Of a stretch of DNA of 64,000 bases, positions 1-13,366 are shown piece after piece (the stretch's first letter is position 1; the number at the start of each line of letters is the position of its first letter). The position numbers and the translations under genes were made by a program. Source of the stretch: Aphanomyces cochlioides (lineage: Eukaryota; Oomycota; Saprolegniomycetes; Saprolegniales; Verrucalvaceae); the NCBI GenBank assembly GCA_019828595.1, contig JAHQRK010000008.1:2728001-2792000 (forward strand), given 5' to 3'. The notes under the pieces were generated by a model. That model was not told the DNA's origin, made no database searches, and worked only from the letters and a program-made list of their open reading frames with translations.

Positions 1-3000
1 GATATGCATGTGGCACGTGGGTACCAAGTGGAGAAAAAGTGGCATCGAGATGCAGTTTGTGGGGTATGCTTGGGACTCTCGCGTGTTGATTTCGGACCAA
101 GTTGGTGCTTGGTCGTCCACCACACGAGCATGACACCTTTCAAACATGCCAGACGTGGCGAGTGGGTATCTCGATGGGGTCGAGATATGCATGTGGCACG
201 TGGGTACCAAGTGGAGAAAAAGTGGCATCGAGATGCAGTTTGTGGGGTATGCTTGGGACTCTCGCGTGTTGATTTTCGGACCAAGTTGGTGCTTGGTCGT
301 CCACCACACGAGCATGACACCTTTCAAACATGCCAGACGTGGCGAGTGGGTATCTCGATGGGGTCGAGATATACATGTGACACGTGGGTACCAAGTGGAG
401 AAAAAGTGGCATCGAGATGCAGTTTGTGGGGTATGCTTGGGACTCTCGCGTGTTGATTTCGGACCAAGTTGGTGCTTGGTCGTCCACCACACGAGCATGA
501 CACCTTTCAAACATGCCAGACGTGGCGAGTGGGTATCTCGATGGGGTCGAGATATACATGTGACACGTGGGTACCAAGTGGAGAAAAAGTGGCATCGAGA
601 TGCAGTTTGTGGGGTATGCTTGGGACTCTCGCGTGTTGATTTCGGACCAAGTTGGTGCTTGGTCGTCCACCACACGAGCATGACACCTTTCAAACATGCC
701 AGACGTGGCGAGTGGGTATCTCGATGGGGTCGAGATATGCATGTGGCACGTGGGTACCAAGTGGAGAAAAAGTGGCATCGAGATGCAGTTTGTGGGGTAT
801 GCTTGGGACTCTCGCGTGTTGATTTCGGACCAAGTTGGTGCTTGGTCGTCCACCACACGAGCATGACACCTTTCAAACATGCCAGACGTGGCGAGTGGGT
901 ATCTCGATGGGGTCGAGATATACATGTGACACGTGGGTACCAAGTGGAGAAAAAGTGGCATCGAGATGCAGTTTGTGGGGTATGCTTGGGACTCTCGCGT
1001 GTTGATTTCGGACCAAGTTGGTGCTTGGTCGTCCACCACACGAGCATGACACCTTTCAAACATGCCAGACGTGGCGAGTGGGTATCTCGATGGGGTCGAG
1101 ATATGCATGTGGCACGTGGGTACCAAGTGGAGAAAAAGTGGCATCGAGATGCAGTTTGTGGGGTATGCTTGGGACTCTCGCGTGTTGATTTCGGACCAAG
1201 TTGGTGCTTGGTCGTCCACCACACGAGCATGACACCTTTCAAACATGCCAGACGTGGCGAGTGGGTATCTCGATGGGGTCGAGATATGCATGTGGCACGT
1301 GGGTACCAAGTGGAGAAAAAGTGGCATCGAGATGCAGTTTGTGGGGTATGCTTGGGACTCTCGCGTGTTGATTTCGGACCAAGTTGGTGCTTGGTCGTCC
1401 ACCACACGAGCATGACACCTTTCAAACATGCCAGACGTGGCGAGTGGGTATCTTGATGGGGTCGAGATATGCATGTGACACGTGGGTACCAAGTGGAGAA
1501 AAAGTGGCATCGAGATGCAGTTTGTGGGGTATGCTTGGGACTCTCGCGTGTTGATTTCGGACCAAGTTGGTGCTTGGTCGTCCACCACACGAGCATGACA
1601 CCTTTCAAACATGCCAGACGTGGCGAGTGGGTATCTCGATGGGGTCGAGATATGCATGTGACACGTGGGTACCAAGTGGAGAAAAAGTGGCATCGAGATG
1701 CAGTTTGTGGGGTATGCTTGGGACTCTCGCGTGTTGATTTCGGACCAAGTTGGTGCTTGGTCGTCCACCACACGAGCATGACACCTTTCAAACATGCCAG
1801 ACGTGGCGAGTGGGTATCTCGATGGGGTCGAGATATGCATGTGACACGTGGGTACCAAGTGGAGAAAAAGTGGCATCGAGATGCAGTTTGTGGGGTATGC
1901 TTGGGACTCTCGCGTGTTGATTTCGGACCAAGTTGGTGCTTGGTCGTCCACCACACGAGCATGACACCTTTCAAACATGCCAGACGTGGCGAGTGGGTAT
2001 CTCGATGGGGTCGAGATATGCATGTGGCACGTGGGTACCAAGTGGAGAAAAAGTGGCATCGAGATGCAGTTTGTGGGGTATGCTTGGGACTCTCGCGTGT
2101 TGATTTCGGACCAAGTTGGTGCTTGGTCGTCCACCACACGAGCATGACACCTTTCAAACATGCCAGACGTGGCGAGTGGGTATCTCGATGGGGTCGAGAT
2201 ATGCATGTGACACGTGGGTACCAAGTGGAGAAAAAGTGGCATCGAGATGCAGTTTGTGGGGTATGCTTGGGACTCTTCGCGTGTTGATTTCGGACCAAGT
2301 TGGTGCTTGGTCGTCCACCACACGAGCATGACACCTTTCAAACATGCCAGACGTGGCGAGTGGGTATCTCGATGGGGTCGAGATATGCATGTGGCACGTG
2401 GGTACCAAGTGGAGAAAAAGTGGCATCGAGATGCAGTTTGTGGGGTATGCTTGGGACTCTCGCGTGTTGATTTCGGACCAAGTTGGTGCTTGGTCGTCCA
2501 CCACACGAGCATGACACCTTTCAAACATGCCAGACGTGGCGAGTGGGTATCTCGATGGGGTCGAGATATGCATGTGACACGTGGGTACCAAGTGGAGAAA
2601 AAGTGGCATCGAGATGCAGTTTGTGGGGTATGCTTGGGACTCTCGCGTGTTGATTTCGGACCAAGTTGGTGCTTGGTCGTCCACCACACGAGCATGACAC
2701 CTTTCAAACATGCCAGACGTGGCGAGTGGGTATCTCGATGGGGTCGAGATATACATGTGACACGTGGGTACCAAGTGGAGAAAAAGTGGCATCGAGATGC
2801 AGTTTGTGGGGTATGCTTGGGACTCTCGCGTGTTGATTTCGGACCAAGTTGGTGCTTGGTCGTCCACCACACGAGCATGACACCTTTCAAACATGCCAGA
2901 CGTGGCGAGTGGGTATCTCGATGGGGTCGAGATATGCATGTGACACGTGGGTACCAAGTGGAGAAAAAGTGGCATCGAGATGCAGTTTGTGGGGTATGCT

Positions 3001-6000
3001 TGGGACTCTCGCGTGTTGATTTCGGACCAAGTTGATGCTTGGTCGTCCACCACACGAGCATGACACCTTTCAAACATGCCAGACGTGGCGAGTGGGTATC
3101 TCGATGGGGTCGAGATATGCATGTGGCACGTGGGTACCAAGTGGAGAAAAAGTGGCATCGAGATGCAGTTTGTGGGGTATGCTTGGGACTCTCGCGTGTT
3201 GATTTCGGACCAAGTTGGTGCTTGGTCGTCCACCACACGAGCATGACACCTTTCAAACATGCCAGACGTGGCGAGTGGGTATCTCGATGGGGTCGAGATA
3301 TGCATGTGACACGTGGGTACCAAGTGGAGAAAAAGTGGCATCGAGATGCAGTTTGTGGGGTATGCTTGGGACTCTCGCGTGTTGATTTCGGACCAAGTTG
3401 GTGCTTGGTCGTCCACCACACGAGCATGACACCTTTCAAACATGCCAGACGTGGCGAGTGGGTATCTCGATGGGGTCGAGATATGCATGTGACACGTGGG
3501 TACCAAGTGGAGAAAAAGTGGCATCGAGATGCAGTTTGTGGGGTATGCTTGGGACTCTCGCGTGTTGATTTCGGACCAAGTTGGTGCTTGGTCGTCCACC
3601 ACACGAGCATGACACCTTTCAAACATGCCAGACGTGGCGAGTGGGTATCTCGATGGGGTCGAGATATGCATGTGGCACGTGGGTACCAAGTGGAGAAAAA
3701 GTGGCATCGAGATGCAGTTTGTGGGGTATGCTTGGGACTCTTGCGTGTTGATTTCGGACCAAGTTGGTGCTTGGTCGTCCACCACACGAGCATGACACCT
3801 TTCAAACATGCCAGACGTGGCGAGTGGGTATCTCGATGGGGTCGAGATATGCATGTGGCACGTGGGTACCAAGTGGAGAAAAAGTGGCATCGAGATGCAG
3901 TTTGTGGGGTATGCTTGGGACTCTCGCGTGTTGATTTCGGACCAAGTTGGTGCTTGGTCGTCCACCACACGAGCATGACACCTTTCAAACATGCCAGACG
4001 TGGCGAGTGGGTATCTCGATGGGGTCGAGATATGCATGTGACACGTGGGTACCAAGTGGAGAAAAAGTGGCATCGAGATGCAGTTTGTGGGGTATGCTTG
4101 GGACTCTCGCGTGTTGATTTCGGACCAAGTTGGTGCTTGGTCGTCCACCACACGAGCATGACACCTTTCAAACATGCCAGACGTGGCGAGTGGGTATCTC
4201 GATGGGGTCGAGATATACATGTGACACGTGGGTACCAAGTGGAGAAAAAGTGGCATCGAGATGCAGTTTGTGGGGTATGCTTGGGACTCTCGCGTGTTGA
4301 TTTCGGACCAAGTTGGTGCTTGGTCGTCCACCACACGAGCATGACACCTTTCAAACATGCCAGACGTGGCGAGTGGGTATCTCGATGGGGTCGAGATATG
4401 CATGTGACACGTGGGTACCAAGTGGAGAAAAAGTGGCATCGAGATGCAGTTTGTGGGGTATGCTTGGGACTCTCGCGTGTTGATTTCGGACCAAGTTGAT
4501 GCTTGGTCGTCCACCACACGAGCATGACACCTTTCAAACATGCCAGACGTGGCGAGTGGGTATCTCGATGGGGTCGAGATATGCATGTGACACGTGGGTA
4601 CCAAGTGGAGAAAAAGTGGCATCGAGATGCAGTTTGTGGGGTATGCTTGGGACTCTCGCGTGTTGATTTCGGACCAAGTTGGTGCTTGGTCGTCCACCAC
4701 ACGAGCATGACACCTTTCAAACATGCCAGACGTGGCGAGTGGGTATCTCGATGGGGTCGAGATATGCATGTGACACGTGGGTACCAAGTGGAGAAAAAGT
4801 GGCATCGAGATGCAGTTTGTGGGGTATGCTTGGGACTCTCGCGTGTTGATTTCGGACCAAGTTGGTGCTTGGTCGTCCACCACACGAGCATGACACCTTT
4901 CAAACATGCCAGACGTGGCGAGTGGGTATCTCGATGGGGTCGAGATATGCATGTGGCACGTGGGTACCAAGTGGAGAAAAAGTGGCATCGAGATGCAGTT
5001 TGTGGGGTATGCTTGGGACTCTCGCGTGTTGATTTCGGACCAAGTTGGTGCTTGGTCGTCCACCACACGAGCATGACACCTTTCAAACATGCCAGACGTG
5101 GCGAGTGGGTATCTCGATGGGGTCGAGATATGCATGTGGCACGTGGGTACCAAGTGGAGAAAAAGTGGCATCGAGATGCAGTTTGTGGGGTATGCTTGGG
5201 ACTCTTGCGTGTTGATTTCGGACCAAGTTGGTGCTTGGTCGTCCACCACACGAGCATGACACCTTTCAAACATGCCAGACGTGGCGAGTGGGTGTCTCGA
5301 TGGGGTCGAGATATGCATGTGGCACGTGGGTACCAAGTGGAGAAAAAGTGGCATCGAGATGCAGTTTGTGGGGTATGCTTGGGACTCTTGCGTGTTGATT
5401 TCGGACCAAGTTGGTGCTTGGTCGTCCACCACACGAGCATGACACCTTTCAAACATGCCAGACATGGCGAGTGGGTATCTCGATGGGGTCGAGATATGCA
5501 TGTGGCACGTGGGTACCAAGTGGAGAAAAAGTGGCATCGAGATGCAGTTTGTGGGGTATGCTTGGGACTCTCGCGTGTTGATTTCGGACCAAGTTGGTGC
5601 TTGGTCGTCCACCACACGAGCATGACACCTTTCAAACATGCCAGACGTGGCGAGTGGGTATCTCGATGGGGTCGAGATATGCATGTGACACGTGGGTACC
5701 AAGTGGAGAAAAAGTGGCATCGAGATGCAGTTTGTGGGGTATGCTTGGGACTCTCGCGTGTTGATTTCGGACCAAGTTGGTGCTTGGTCGTCCACCACAC
5801 GAGCATGACACCTTTCAAACATGCCAGACGTGGCGAGTGGGTATCTCGATGGGGTCGAGATATGCATGTGGCACGTGGGTACCAAGTGGAGAAAAAGTGG
5901 CATCGAGATGCAGTTTGTGGGGTATGCTTGGGACTCTCGCGTGTTGATTTCGGACCAAGTTGGTGCTTGGTCGTCCACCACACGAGCATGACACCTTTCA

Positions 6001-6389
6001 AACATGCCAGACGTGGCGAGTGGGTATCTCGATGGGGTCGAGATATGCATGTGACACGTGGGTACCAAGTGGAGAAAAAGTGGCATCGAGATGCAGTTTG
6101 TGGGGTATGCTTGGGACTCTCGCGTGTTGATTTCGGACCAAGTTGGTGCTTGGTCGTCCACCACACGAGCATGACACCTTTCAAACATGCCAGACGTGGC
6201 GAGTGGGTATCTCGATGGGGTCGAGATATGCATGTGACACGTGGGTACCAAGTGGAGAAAAAGTGGCATCGAGATGCAGTTTGTGGGGTATGCTTGGGAC
6301 TCTCGCGTGTTGATTTCGGACCAAGTTGGTGCTTGGTCGTCCACCACACGAGCATGACACCTTTCAAACATGCCAGACGTGGCGAGTGG
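1..6389 (+). repeat. 183-bp tandem satellite array, block 1 (about 35 units)
   Basis: The sequence repeats with a 183-bp period (unit starts at 1, 184, 368 and so on; the second unit carries one extra T near 273). Units are nearly identical and differ mostly by transitions, such as cacgtg preceded by gtgg or gtga, gatatgc or gatatac, and agacgtgg or agacatgg. Each unit contains an 8-bp inverted repeat (TATCTCGA, 5-nt spacer, TCGAGATA), a CACGTG hexamer and GGTACC. Because 183 is divisible by 3, most frames lack stops and very long open frames appear on both strands; these are by-products and not genes. The block begins before the window and is cut at 6389 by a LINE insertion. A centromeric or pericentromeric role is inference. 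Confidence 0.97.
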
Positions 6390-6958
6390 TTAAATGAGTT
6401 GTATTAACCTTATTTTTGAGCAAAGGCCCTAATGACTTACTAATTTGCCTCGTACTGTATAAATAGAACTTGGAAAACAGAATATGGCAAAGTGGTCATT
6501 GAACAGGAGATGAAGTGAGTGAGCCGTTAGCTCACTCATGAAACGACGCTGTTAGGAATGATGTGTTGACATAACCAGGGGTCCGAAGATAGATGCTTGA
6601 GCATATTGAATACCTTGGTGTATCCCTTCTTGAGAGGGAGATCAACCAGGAGCTGTTGTAGATGTAGCTTGATCAAAGAGGCAGCATGAATGGCAACTTC
6701 CATCGGACTCTTCGCTGTGAGGTCGGGTCGAAAGGTGCGATCGGCACGTTGGAGCCATATTTGATAATACACGCAGGCTCGGACAATCGGCCAGATCTTC
6801 AGATAGCCACGGATGTAGTATCCATCGGACGGCTTGGGCGTCTCGTAGAACATTTCCAGACACGTGGACGGAAAGGAACACTCGAGCAGTCGCTGGATTG
6901 TCTTGAAGGAATACCAAACAGATTGACCATATCCACAAGAGAACAGGAAATGCTCGTA
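6390..6958 (-). mobile_element. LINE copy P, 5'-truncated insertion in the satellite
   Basis: A 569-bp minus-strand insertion holding the 3' UTR (6390-6535) and the last ~140 codons of ORF2. It is flanked by a perfect 16-bp target-site duplication, CAGACGTGGCGAGTGG, at 6374-6389 and 6959-6974. Satellite continues in the same phase on both sides. The 5' break lies just before the residues YEHF of the C-terminal zinc motif. The 3' end abuts GG and has no poly(A). Severe 5' truncation with a clean duplication is the normal outcome of incomplete target-primed reverse transcription. Confidence 0.96.
6536..6958 (-). pseudogene. ORF2 C-terminal fragment of copy P
   Basis: About 140 codons matching the C-terminus of the LINE ORF2, ending in DSVVS (NSVVS here) and TGA. 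It starts inside the zinc motif, so it keeps the His and last Cys but not the CX2C pair, and it has no start codon or catalytic domain. Open frame continues upstream into satellite DNA only because the satellite lacks stops. A dead fragment. Confidence 0.93.
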
Positions 6959-8804
6959 CAGACGTGGCGAGTGGGTATCTCGATGGGGTCGAGATATGCA
7001 TGTGACACGTGGGTACCAAGTGGAGAAAAAGTGGCATCGAGATGCAGTTTGTGGGGTATGCTTGGGACTCTCGCGTGTTGATTTCGGACCAAGTTGGTGC
7101 TTGGTCGTCCACCACACGAGCATGACACCTTTCAAACATGCCAGACGTGGCGAGTGGGTATCTCGATGGGGTCGAGATATGCATGTGACACGTGGGTACC
7201 AAGTGGAGAAAAAGTGGCATCGAGATGCAGTTTGTGGGGTATGCTTGGGACTCTCGCGTGTTGATTTCGGACCAAGTTGGTGCTTGGTCGTCCACCACAC
7301 GAGCATGACACCTTTCAAACATGCCAGACGTGGCGAGTGGGTATCTCGATGGGGTCGAGATATGCATGTGGCACGTGGGTACCAAGTGGAGAAAAAGTGG
7401 CATCGAGATGCAGTTTGTGGGGTATGCTTGGGACTCTCGCGTGTTGATTTCGGACCAAGTTGGTGCTTGGTCGTCCACCACACGAGCATGACACCTTTCA
7501 AACATGCCAGACGTGGCGAGTGGGTGTCTCGATGGGGTCGAGATATGCATGTGGCACGTGGGTACCAAGTGGAGAAAAAGTGGCATCGAGATGCAGTTTG
7601 TGGGGTATGCTTGGGACTCTCGCGTGTTGATTTCGGACCAAGTTGGTGCTTGGTCGTCCACCACACGAGCATGACACCTTTCAAACATGCCAGACGTGGC
7701 GAGTGGGTATCTCGATGGGGTCGAGATATACATGTGACACGTGGGTACCAAGTGGAGAAAAAGTGGCATCGAGATGCAGTTTGTGGGGTATGCTTGGGAC
7801 TCTCGCGTGTTGATTTCGGACCAAGTTGGTGCTTGGTCGTCCACCACACGAGCATGACACCTTTCAAACATGCCAGACGTGGCGAGTGGGTATCTCGATG
7901 GGGTCGAGATATACATGTGACACGTGGGTACCAAGTGGAGAAAAAGTGGCATCGAGATGCAGTTTGTGGGGTATGCTTGGGACTCTCGCGTGTTGATTTC
8001 GGACCAAGTTGGTGCTTGGTCGTCCACCACACGAGCATGACACCTTTCAAACATGCCAGACGTGGCGAGTGGGTATCTCGATGGGGTCGAGATATACATG
8101 TGACACGTGGGTACCAAGTGGAGAAAAAGTGGCATCGAGATGCAGTTTGTGGGGTATGCTTGGGACTCTCGCGTGTTGATTTCGGACCAAGTTGGTGCTT
8201 GGTCGTCCACCACACGAGCATGACACCTTTCAAACATGCCAGACGTGGCGAGTGGGTATCTCGATGGGGTCGAGATATACATGTGACACGTGGGTACCAA
8301 GTGGAGAAAAAGTGGCATCGAGATGCAGTTTGTGGGGTATGCTTGGGACTCTCGCGTGTTGATTTCGGACCAAGTTGGTGCTTGGTCGTCCACCACACGA
8401 GCATGACACCTTTCAAACATGCCAGACGTGGCGAGTGGGTATCTCGATGGGGTCGAGATATGCATGTGGCACGTGGGTACCAAGTGGAGAAAAAGTGGCA
8501 TCGAGATGCAGTTTGTGGGGTATGCTTGGGACTCTCGCGTGTTGATTTCGGACCAAGTTGGTGCTTGGTCGTCCACCACACGAGCATGACACCTTTCAAA
8601 CATGCCAGACGTGGCGAGTGGGTATCTCGATGGGGTCGAGATATGCATGTGGCACGTGGGTACCAAGTGGAGAAAAAGTGGCATCGAGATGCAGTTTGTG
8701 GGGTATGCTTGGGACTCTCGCGTGTTGATTTCGGACCAAGTTGGTGCTTGGTCGTCCACCACACGAGCATGACACCTTTCAAACATGCCAGACATGGCGA
8801 GTGG
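6959..8804 (+). repeat. 183-bp satellite array, block 2 (about 10 units)
   Basis: Direct continuation of block 1 after copy P, same orientation, starting with P's duplicated target. Four consecutive units (about 7690-8420) share the gatatac/gtgacacg variant, suggesting local amplification of one unit type. The block ends at the insertion point of copy Q, which uses the same monomer position as copy P. Confidence 0.96.
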
Positions 8805-8950
8805 TTAAATGAGTTGTATTAACCTTATTTTTGGGCAAAGGCCCTAATGACTTACTAATTTGCCTCGTACTGTATAAATAGAACTTGGAAAACAGAATAT
8901 GGCAAAGTGGTCATTGAACAGGAGATGAAGTGGTGAGCCGTCATGCTCAC

Positions 8951-11638
8951 TCATGAAACGACGCTGTCAGGAATGATGTGTTGACGTAACCAGGGGTCCG
9001 AAGATAGATGCTTGAGCACATTGAATACCTTGGTGTATCCCTTCTTGAGAGGGAGATCAACCAGGAGCTGTTGTAGATGTAGCTTGATCAAAGAGGCAGC
9101 ATGAATGGCAACTTCCATCGGACTCTTCGCTGTGAGGTCGGGTCGAAAGGTGCGATCGGCACGTTGGAGCCATATTTGATAATACACGCAGGCTCGGACA
9201 ATCGGCCATATCTTCAGATAGCCACGGATGTAGTATCCATCGGACGGCTTGGGCGTCTCGTAGAACATTTCCAGACACGTGGACGGAAAGGAACACTCGA
9301 GCAGTCGCTGGATTGTCTTGAAGAAATACCAAACAGATTGACCATATCCACAAGAGAACAGGAAATGCTCGTACGTCTCATTGACACGACAGAAGACACA
9401 CGTCGGCTTGGGGTCTTGGTACTGAAACAGATATTGCATGGCGTTGGCGCGGAGAAGGGTCTTGAAAATGAACTCTCCATATCGAGGGAGAATGTGGTCG
9501 GGTTGGAGGAAGGCGGCAAGTTGGGTAAGGCGCTTGGGGTCTTCGTAAAAGTTGGATGGCAGGTTGAGATGCTTGGTAGGAAGAATGGACGAGCTGACAG
9601 CTGGAGAAGCTCTGATCTTAGCCGATTTCGAAGTCGCAAGCGCCAACAAGATCGGACTCGAGTCAGGGTGTATCATCCAGTGCCATTCCATCCATTCAGA
9701 GCTTGGCGTCGGCAAGTGGAACACGGGAGCATCCTCTTCAGAAACAATCTCAAACAATCGTGATAACTTGGTCACCAAGATTGAGATCCATTGTTTCGTT
9801 GGAGGGACAAAATTGGCTTGGCGGCAGGCACGGTTGATTTTGTCGAACAAGATCGAAGCTGGCCAAACTCGCTGACACGGAGTCAACAAATGCGACTACT
9901 TCGTGATGTGAAGCGAAGCCAATATATTGGCTTGGTCTTGCGTCGATGTAGAGCACTGATCGTATAGGTCTTCGAGTCCAGGCAGATACGAGTTGTGCCA
10001 AAGGGGAATATCCAAAGATGAGATGTGATTTGGACAGCCGTACGGAGTCCAGCGGGATTCAAACCAGCTACTCAATAAGGCTTTCCACATTGGAGTGATA
10101 TTGGGATTCTTGTACAGTTGTCTGATGAATGCAGAAGAGCCATTTGCCAAGAGGAGATCTCGGGGGGAACCCCATGGATGAAAAGCCTTCTCGAGGAGAG
10201 TATAGCCCGGCGTAATCCAGGCGGACATGGCAGACTTGCGGGGTGGGGTGGTGATGGCTTGAATGCATCTGATCATGACAGAGCGGTTGTGTTGTTGCCA
10301 TAAAGCAAGTGCATGGTGCAGGCCTAAGCCACCGGACTTCTTCGGCATGAATATGATCTCCTTTTTGATCAAACGGAGGCCATGGACAGAGGAGGATGGG
10401 TTGATTTCTTCACCATGCATAAATTGAAGCATGGCCTTGTCGATCTTTTTGGCCAGGTCTTTGTCGGCAGGGACAAAAGCCAGTTGGTACCATAACACAG
10501 GCAGACATATGCTGTGCAGGATAGTGACTTTTCCGGCCATGGTTCGAGCCTTGTAGAGCCACAAAGACAAGCGAGCCACAAACTTCTCAAACACGTAATT
10601 GAAACGTGCCAATGGAGAAAGATTGGGCGCAACCAAGATACCAAGAGCCTTCACGGGACTGTCGGAAGTAACTTGTAGTGAGGCAAGGTTCCCATTCAAC
10701 TGGCTGTAGGTCAGAATTTGGGTCTTGTCTACGTTGAGTCGGAAACCAGACTTGTCGCAAAAGGTTTGAACCAATGCAAGCTGCCGGTGGAGGCACGTCT
10801 CATTTGCAGCATAGAGTTGCGAGTCGTCGGCAAAGTAACTCCCAGTGTGGTAGCGATCCCCACACTTGATGCCATAGTTGGAGTGTTGCCGTAGGAGTTG
10901 GCACATCGGTTCCAAAGCGATCACAAACAGAAGTGGCGACAGTGGATCACCTTGCAACACACCGCGTGAGATGTGAACTGGCTTGGACAAGAAGCCGTTC
11001 ACCAAGATTCGAGACTTGCGGCCCGAGTACAGTACGCGAACCATGTCAACAAAGGTTTCGGGAAAGCCATAGTGACGGAGGACGCGGAGCAAGTACGCGT
11101 GGTCCACGCGATCAAAAGCTTTCTCAAAGTCAAGCAGTGCCACCATCGAGGACGGACTGTGTAGTTTGATGTGGTGCAGCATGTCATCCAGTCGTGCAAT
11201 ATTGGTTTGGATATTGCTTCGACGGATAAAGCCTTGCTGGTCCGGGTGGATGATGTGTCGAATGTGGCGCTGGAGTCGATAAGCCAGAATACTCGTCAGG
11301 ATTTTCACATCCGTGTTGAGTAGGCTAATGGGCCGATAGTTCTTGGCTTGTGACTTGGGGCCTTTCTTGTGCAGCAACACCAGCGTACTGACAAGTTGCA
11401 TGGGAGTCAAGCGAGGGTGAGAATGGAGCTGGTGTGTGAATAGCAGCTCCAATACCAACGACCACTTGTGAGGTGCAAGTTTGAGGACTTCGAATGGCAG
11501 AGCGTTGGGACCTGGCGCTGAGTTCGAACTGCTGTGTCGAATAGCATGATAGAACTCGTTGGCGCGCAAGGGAGCCGACAGCTCTTTCTGGGCTTGCTCT
11601 GGCAGTTGCTTGTGTCGAGTCAATGGGGTCAGAAATGA
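8951..11638 (-). pseudogene. ORF2 fragment of copy Q (RT and C-terminus, nonsense mutation)
   Basis: About 895 codons of ORF2, from just before the RT domain (SFLTPLTRH) to the C-terminus. RT motifs NYRPISLLN, DFEKAFDRVD, LQGDPLSP and YFADD and the CX2CX7HX4C motif are present; the endonuclease is absent. An A-to-T change at 9897 turns a Leu codon (TTG) into TAG, splitting the frame. Upstream of 9896 the frame stays open through the joined satellite to 13138, giving a chance satellite-RT fusion frame. Not functional. Confidence 0.93.
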
Positions 11639-13366
11639 TTTGAAAGGTGTCATGCTCGTGTGGTGGACGACCAAGCACCAACTTGGTCCGAAATCAACAC
11701 GCAAGAGTCCCAAGCATACCCCACAAACTGCATCTCGATGCCACTTTTTCTCCACTTGGTACCCACGTGCCACATGCATATCTCGACCCCATCGAGATAC
11801 CCACTCGCCATGTCTGGCATGTTTGAAAGGTGTCATGCTCGTGTGGTGGACGACCAAGCACCAACTTGGTCCGAAATCAACACGCAAGAGTCCCAAGCAT
11901 ACCCCACAAACTGCATCTCGATGCCACTTTTTCTCCACTTGGTACCCACGTGCCACATGCATATCTCGACCCCATCGAGACACCCACTCGCCACGTCTGG
12001 CATGTTTGAAAGGTGTCATGCTCGTGTGGTGGACGACCAAGCACCAACTTGTTCCGAAATTAACACGCGAGAGTCCCAAGCATACCCCACAAACTGCATC
12101 TCGATGCCACTTTTTCTCCACTTGGTACCCACGTGCCACATGCATATCTCGACCCCATCGAGATACCCACTCGCCATGTCTGGCATGTTTGAAAGGTGTC
12201 ATGCTCGTGTGGTGGACGACCAAGCACCAACTTGGTCCGAAATCAACACGCAAGAGTCCCAAGCATACCCCACAAACTGCATCTCGATGCCACTTTTTCT
12301 CCACTTGGTACCCACGTGCCACATGCATATCTCGACCCCATCGAGACACCCACTCGCCACGTCTGGCATGTTTGAAAGGTGTCATGCTCGTGTGGTGGAC
12401 GACCAAGCACCAACTTGGTCCGAAATCAACACGCAAGAGTCCCAAGCATACCCCACAAACTGCATCTCGATGCCACTTTTTCTCCACTTGGTACCCACGT
12501 GCCACATGCATATCTCGACCCCATCGAGACACCCACTCGCCACGTCTGGCATGTTTGAAAGGTGTCATGCTCGTGTGGTGGACGACCAAGCACCAACTTG
12601 TTCCGAAATTAACACGCGAGAGTCCCAAGCATACCCCACAAACTGCATCTCGATGCCACTTTTTCTCCACTTGGTACCCACGTGCCACATGCATATCTCG
12701 ACCCCATCGAGATACCCACTCGCCATGTCTGGCATGTTTGAAAGGTGTCATGCTCGTGTGGTGGACGACCAAGCACCAACTTGGTCCGAAATCAACACGC
12801 AAGAGTCCCAAGCATACCCCACAAACTGCATCTCGATGCCACTTTTTCTCCACTTGGTACCCACGTGCCACATGCATATCTCGACCCCATCGAGACACCC
12901 ACTCGCCACGTCTGGCATGTTTGAAAGGTGTCATGCTCGTGTGGTGGACGACCAAGCACCAACTTGGTCCGAAATTAACACGCGAGAGTCCCAAGCATAC
13001 CCCACAAACTGCATCTCGATGCCACTTTTTCTCCACTTGGTACCCACGTGCCACATGCATATCTCGACCCCATCGAGATACCCACTCGCCACGTCTGGCA
13101 TGTTTGAAAGGTGTCATGCTCGTGTGGTGGACGACCAAGCATCAACTTGGTCCGAAATCAACACGCGAGAGTCCCAAGCATACCCCACAAACTGCATCTC
13201 GATGCCACTTTTTCTCCACTTGGTACCCACGTGCCACATGCATATCTCGACCCCATCGAGATACCCACTCGCCATGTCTGGCATGTTTGAAAGGTGTCAT
13301 GCTCGTGTGGTGGACGACCAAGCACCAACTTGTTCCGAAATCAACACGCGAGAGTCCCAAGCATAC
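11639..13366 (-). repeat. Inverted 183-bp satellite segment (about 9.4 units)
   Basis: The same 183-bp unit as the flanking blocks in reverse orientation. Several units carry a distinctive variant (GTTCCGAAATTAACACG at about 12051 and again 549 bp later at 12600), giving a three-unit (549-bp) higher-order repeat that I do not see in the neighbouring direct arrays. Its left end is fused to copy Q; its right end at 13366 meets the direct array at GCATAC/ATGCC. Confidence 0.95.

Larger units (their letters stand above)
8805..13366 (-). mobile_element. LINE copy Q with inverted satellite attached to its 5' side
   Basis: The 3' UTR and the 3' two thirds of ORF2 occupy 8805-11638. At 11638/11639 the ORF2 sequence joins satellite DNA running opposite to the surrounding array. 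That satellite ends at 13366, and the direct array resumes with the 16-bp target CAGACATGGCGAGTGG at 13371-13386, identical to the 16 bp left of the 3' end (8789-8804); identity extends to 22 bp. The duplicated target therefore brackets LINE plus inverted satellite together. Either the insertion carried satellite RNA at its 5' end (transduction or template switch), or a separate inversion happened to break within a few bases of the duplication. Confidence 0.75.

Noticed and set aside
140..6371. Open frames of up to about 2075 codons on both strands in the satellite.
   Set aside because: They arise because the repeat period is divisible by three and the monomer has few stops. They repeat a 61-residue unit, exist in several frames at once and have no start context or conserved domain.
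9101..9763. Recurring antisense frames of 220, 141, 98 and similar codons within ORF2 copies.
   Set aside because: They are shadow frames of ORF2 or ORF1; they recur only because the element recurs and match no family.
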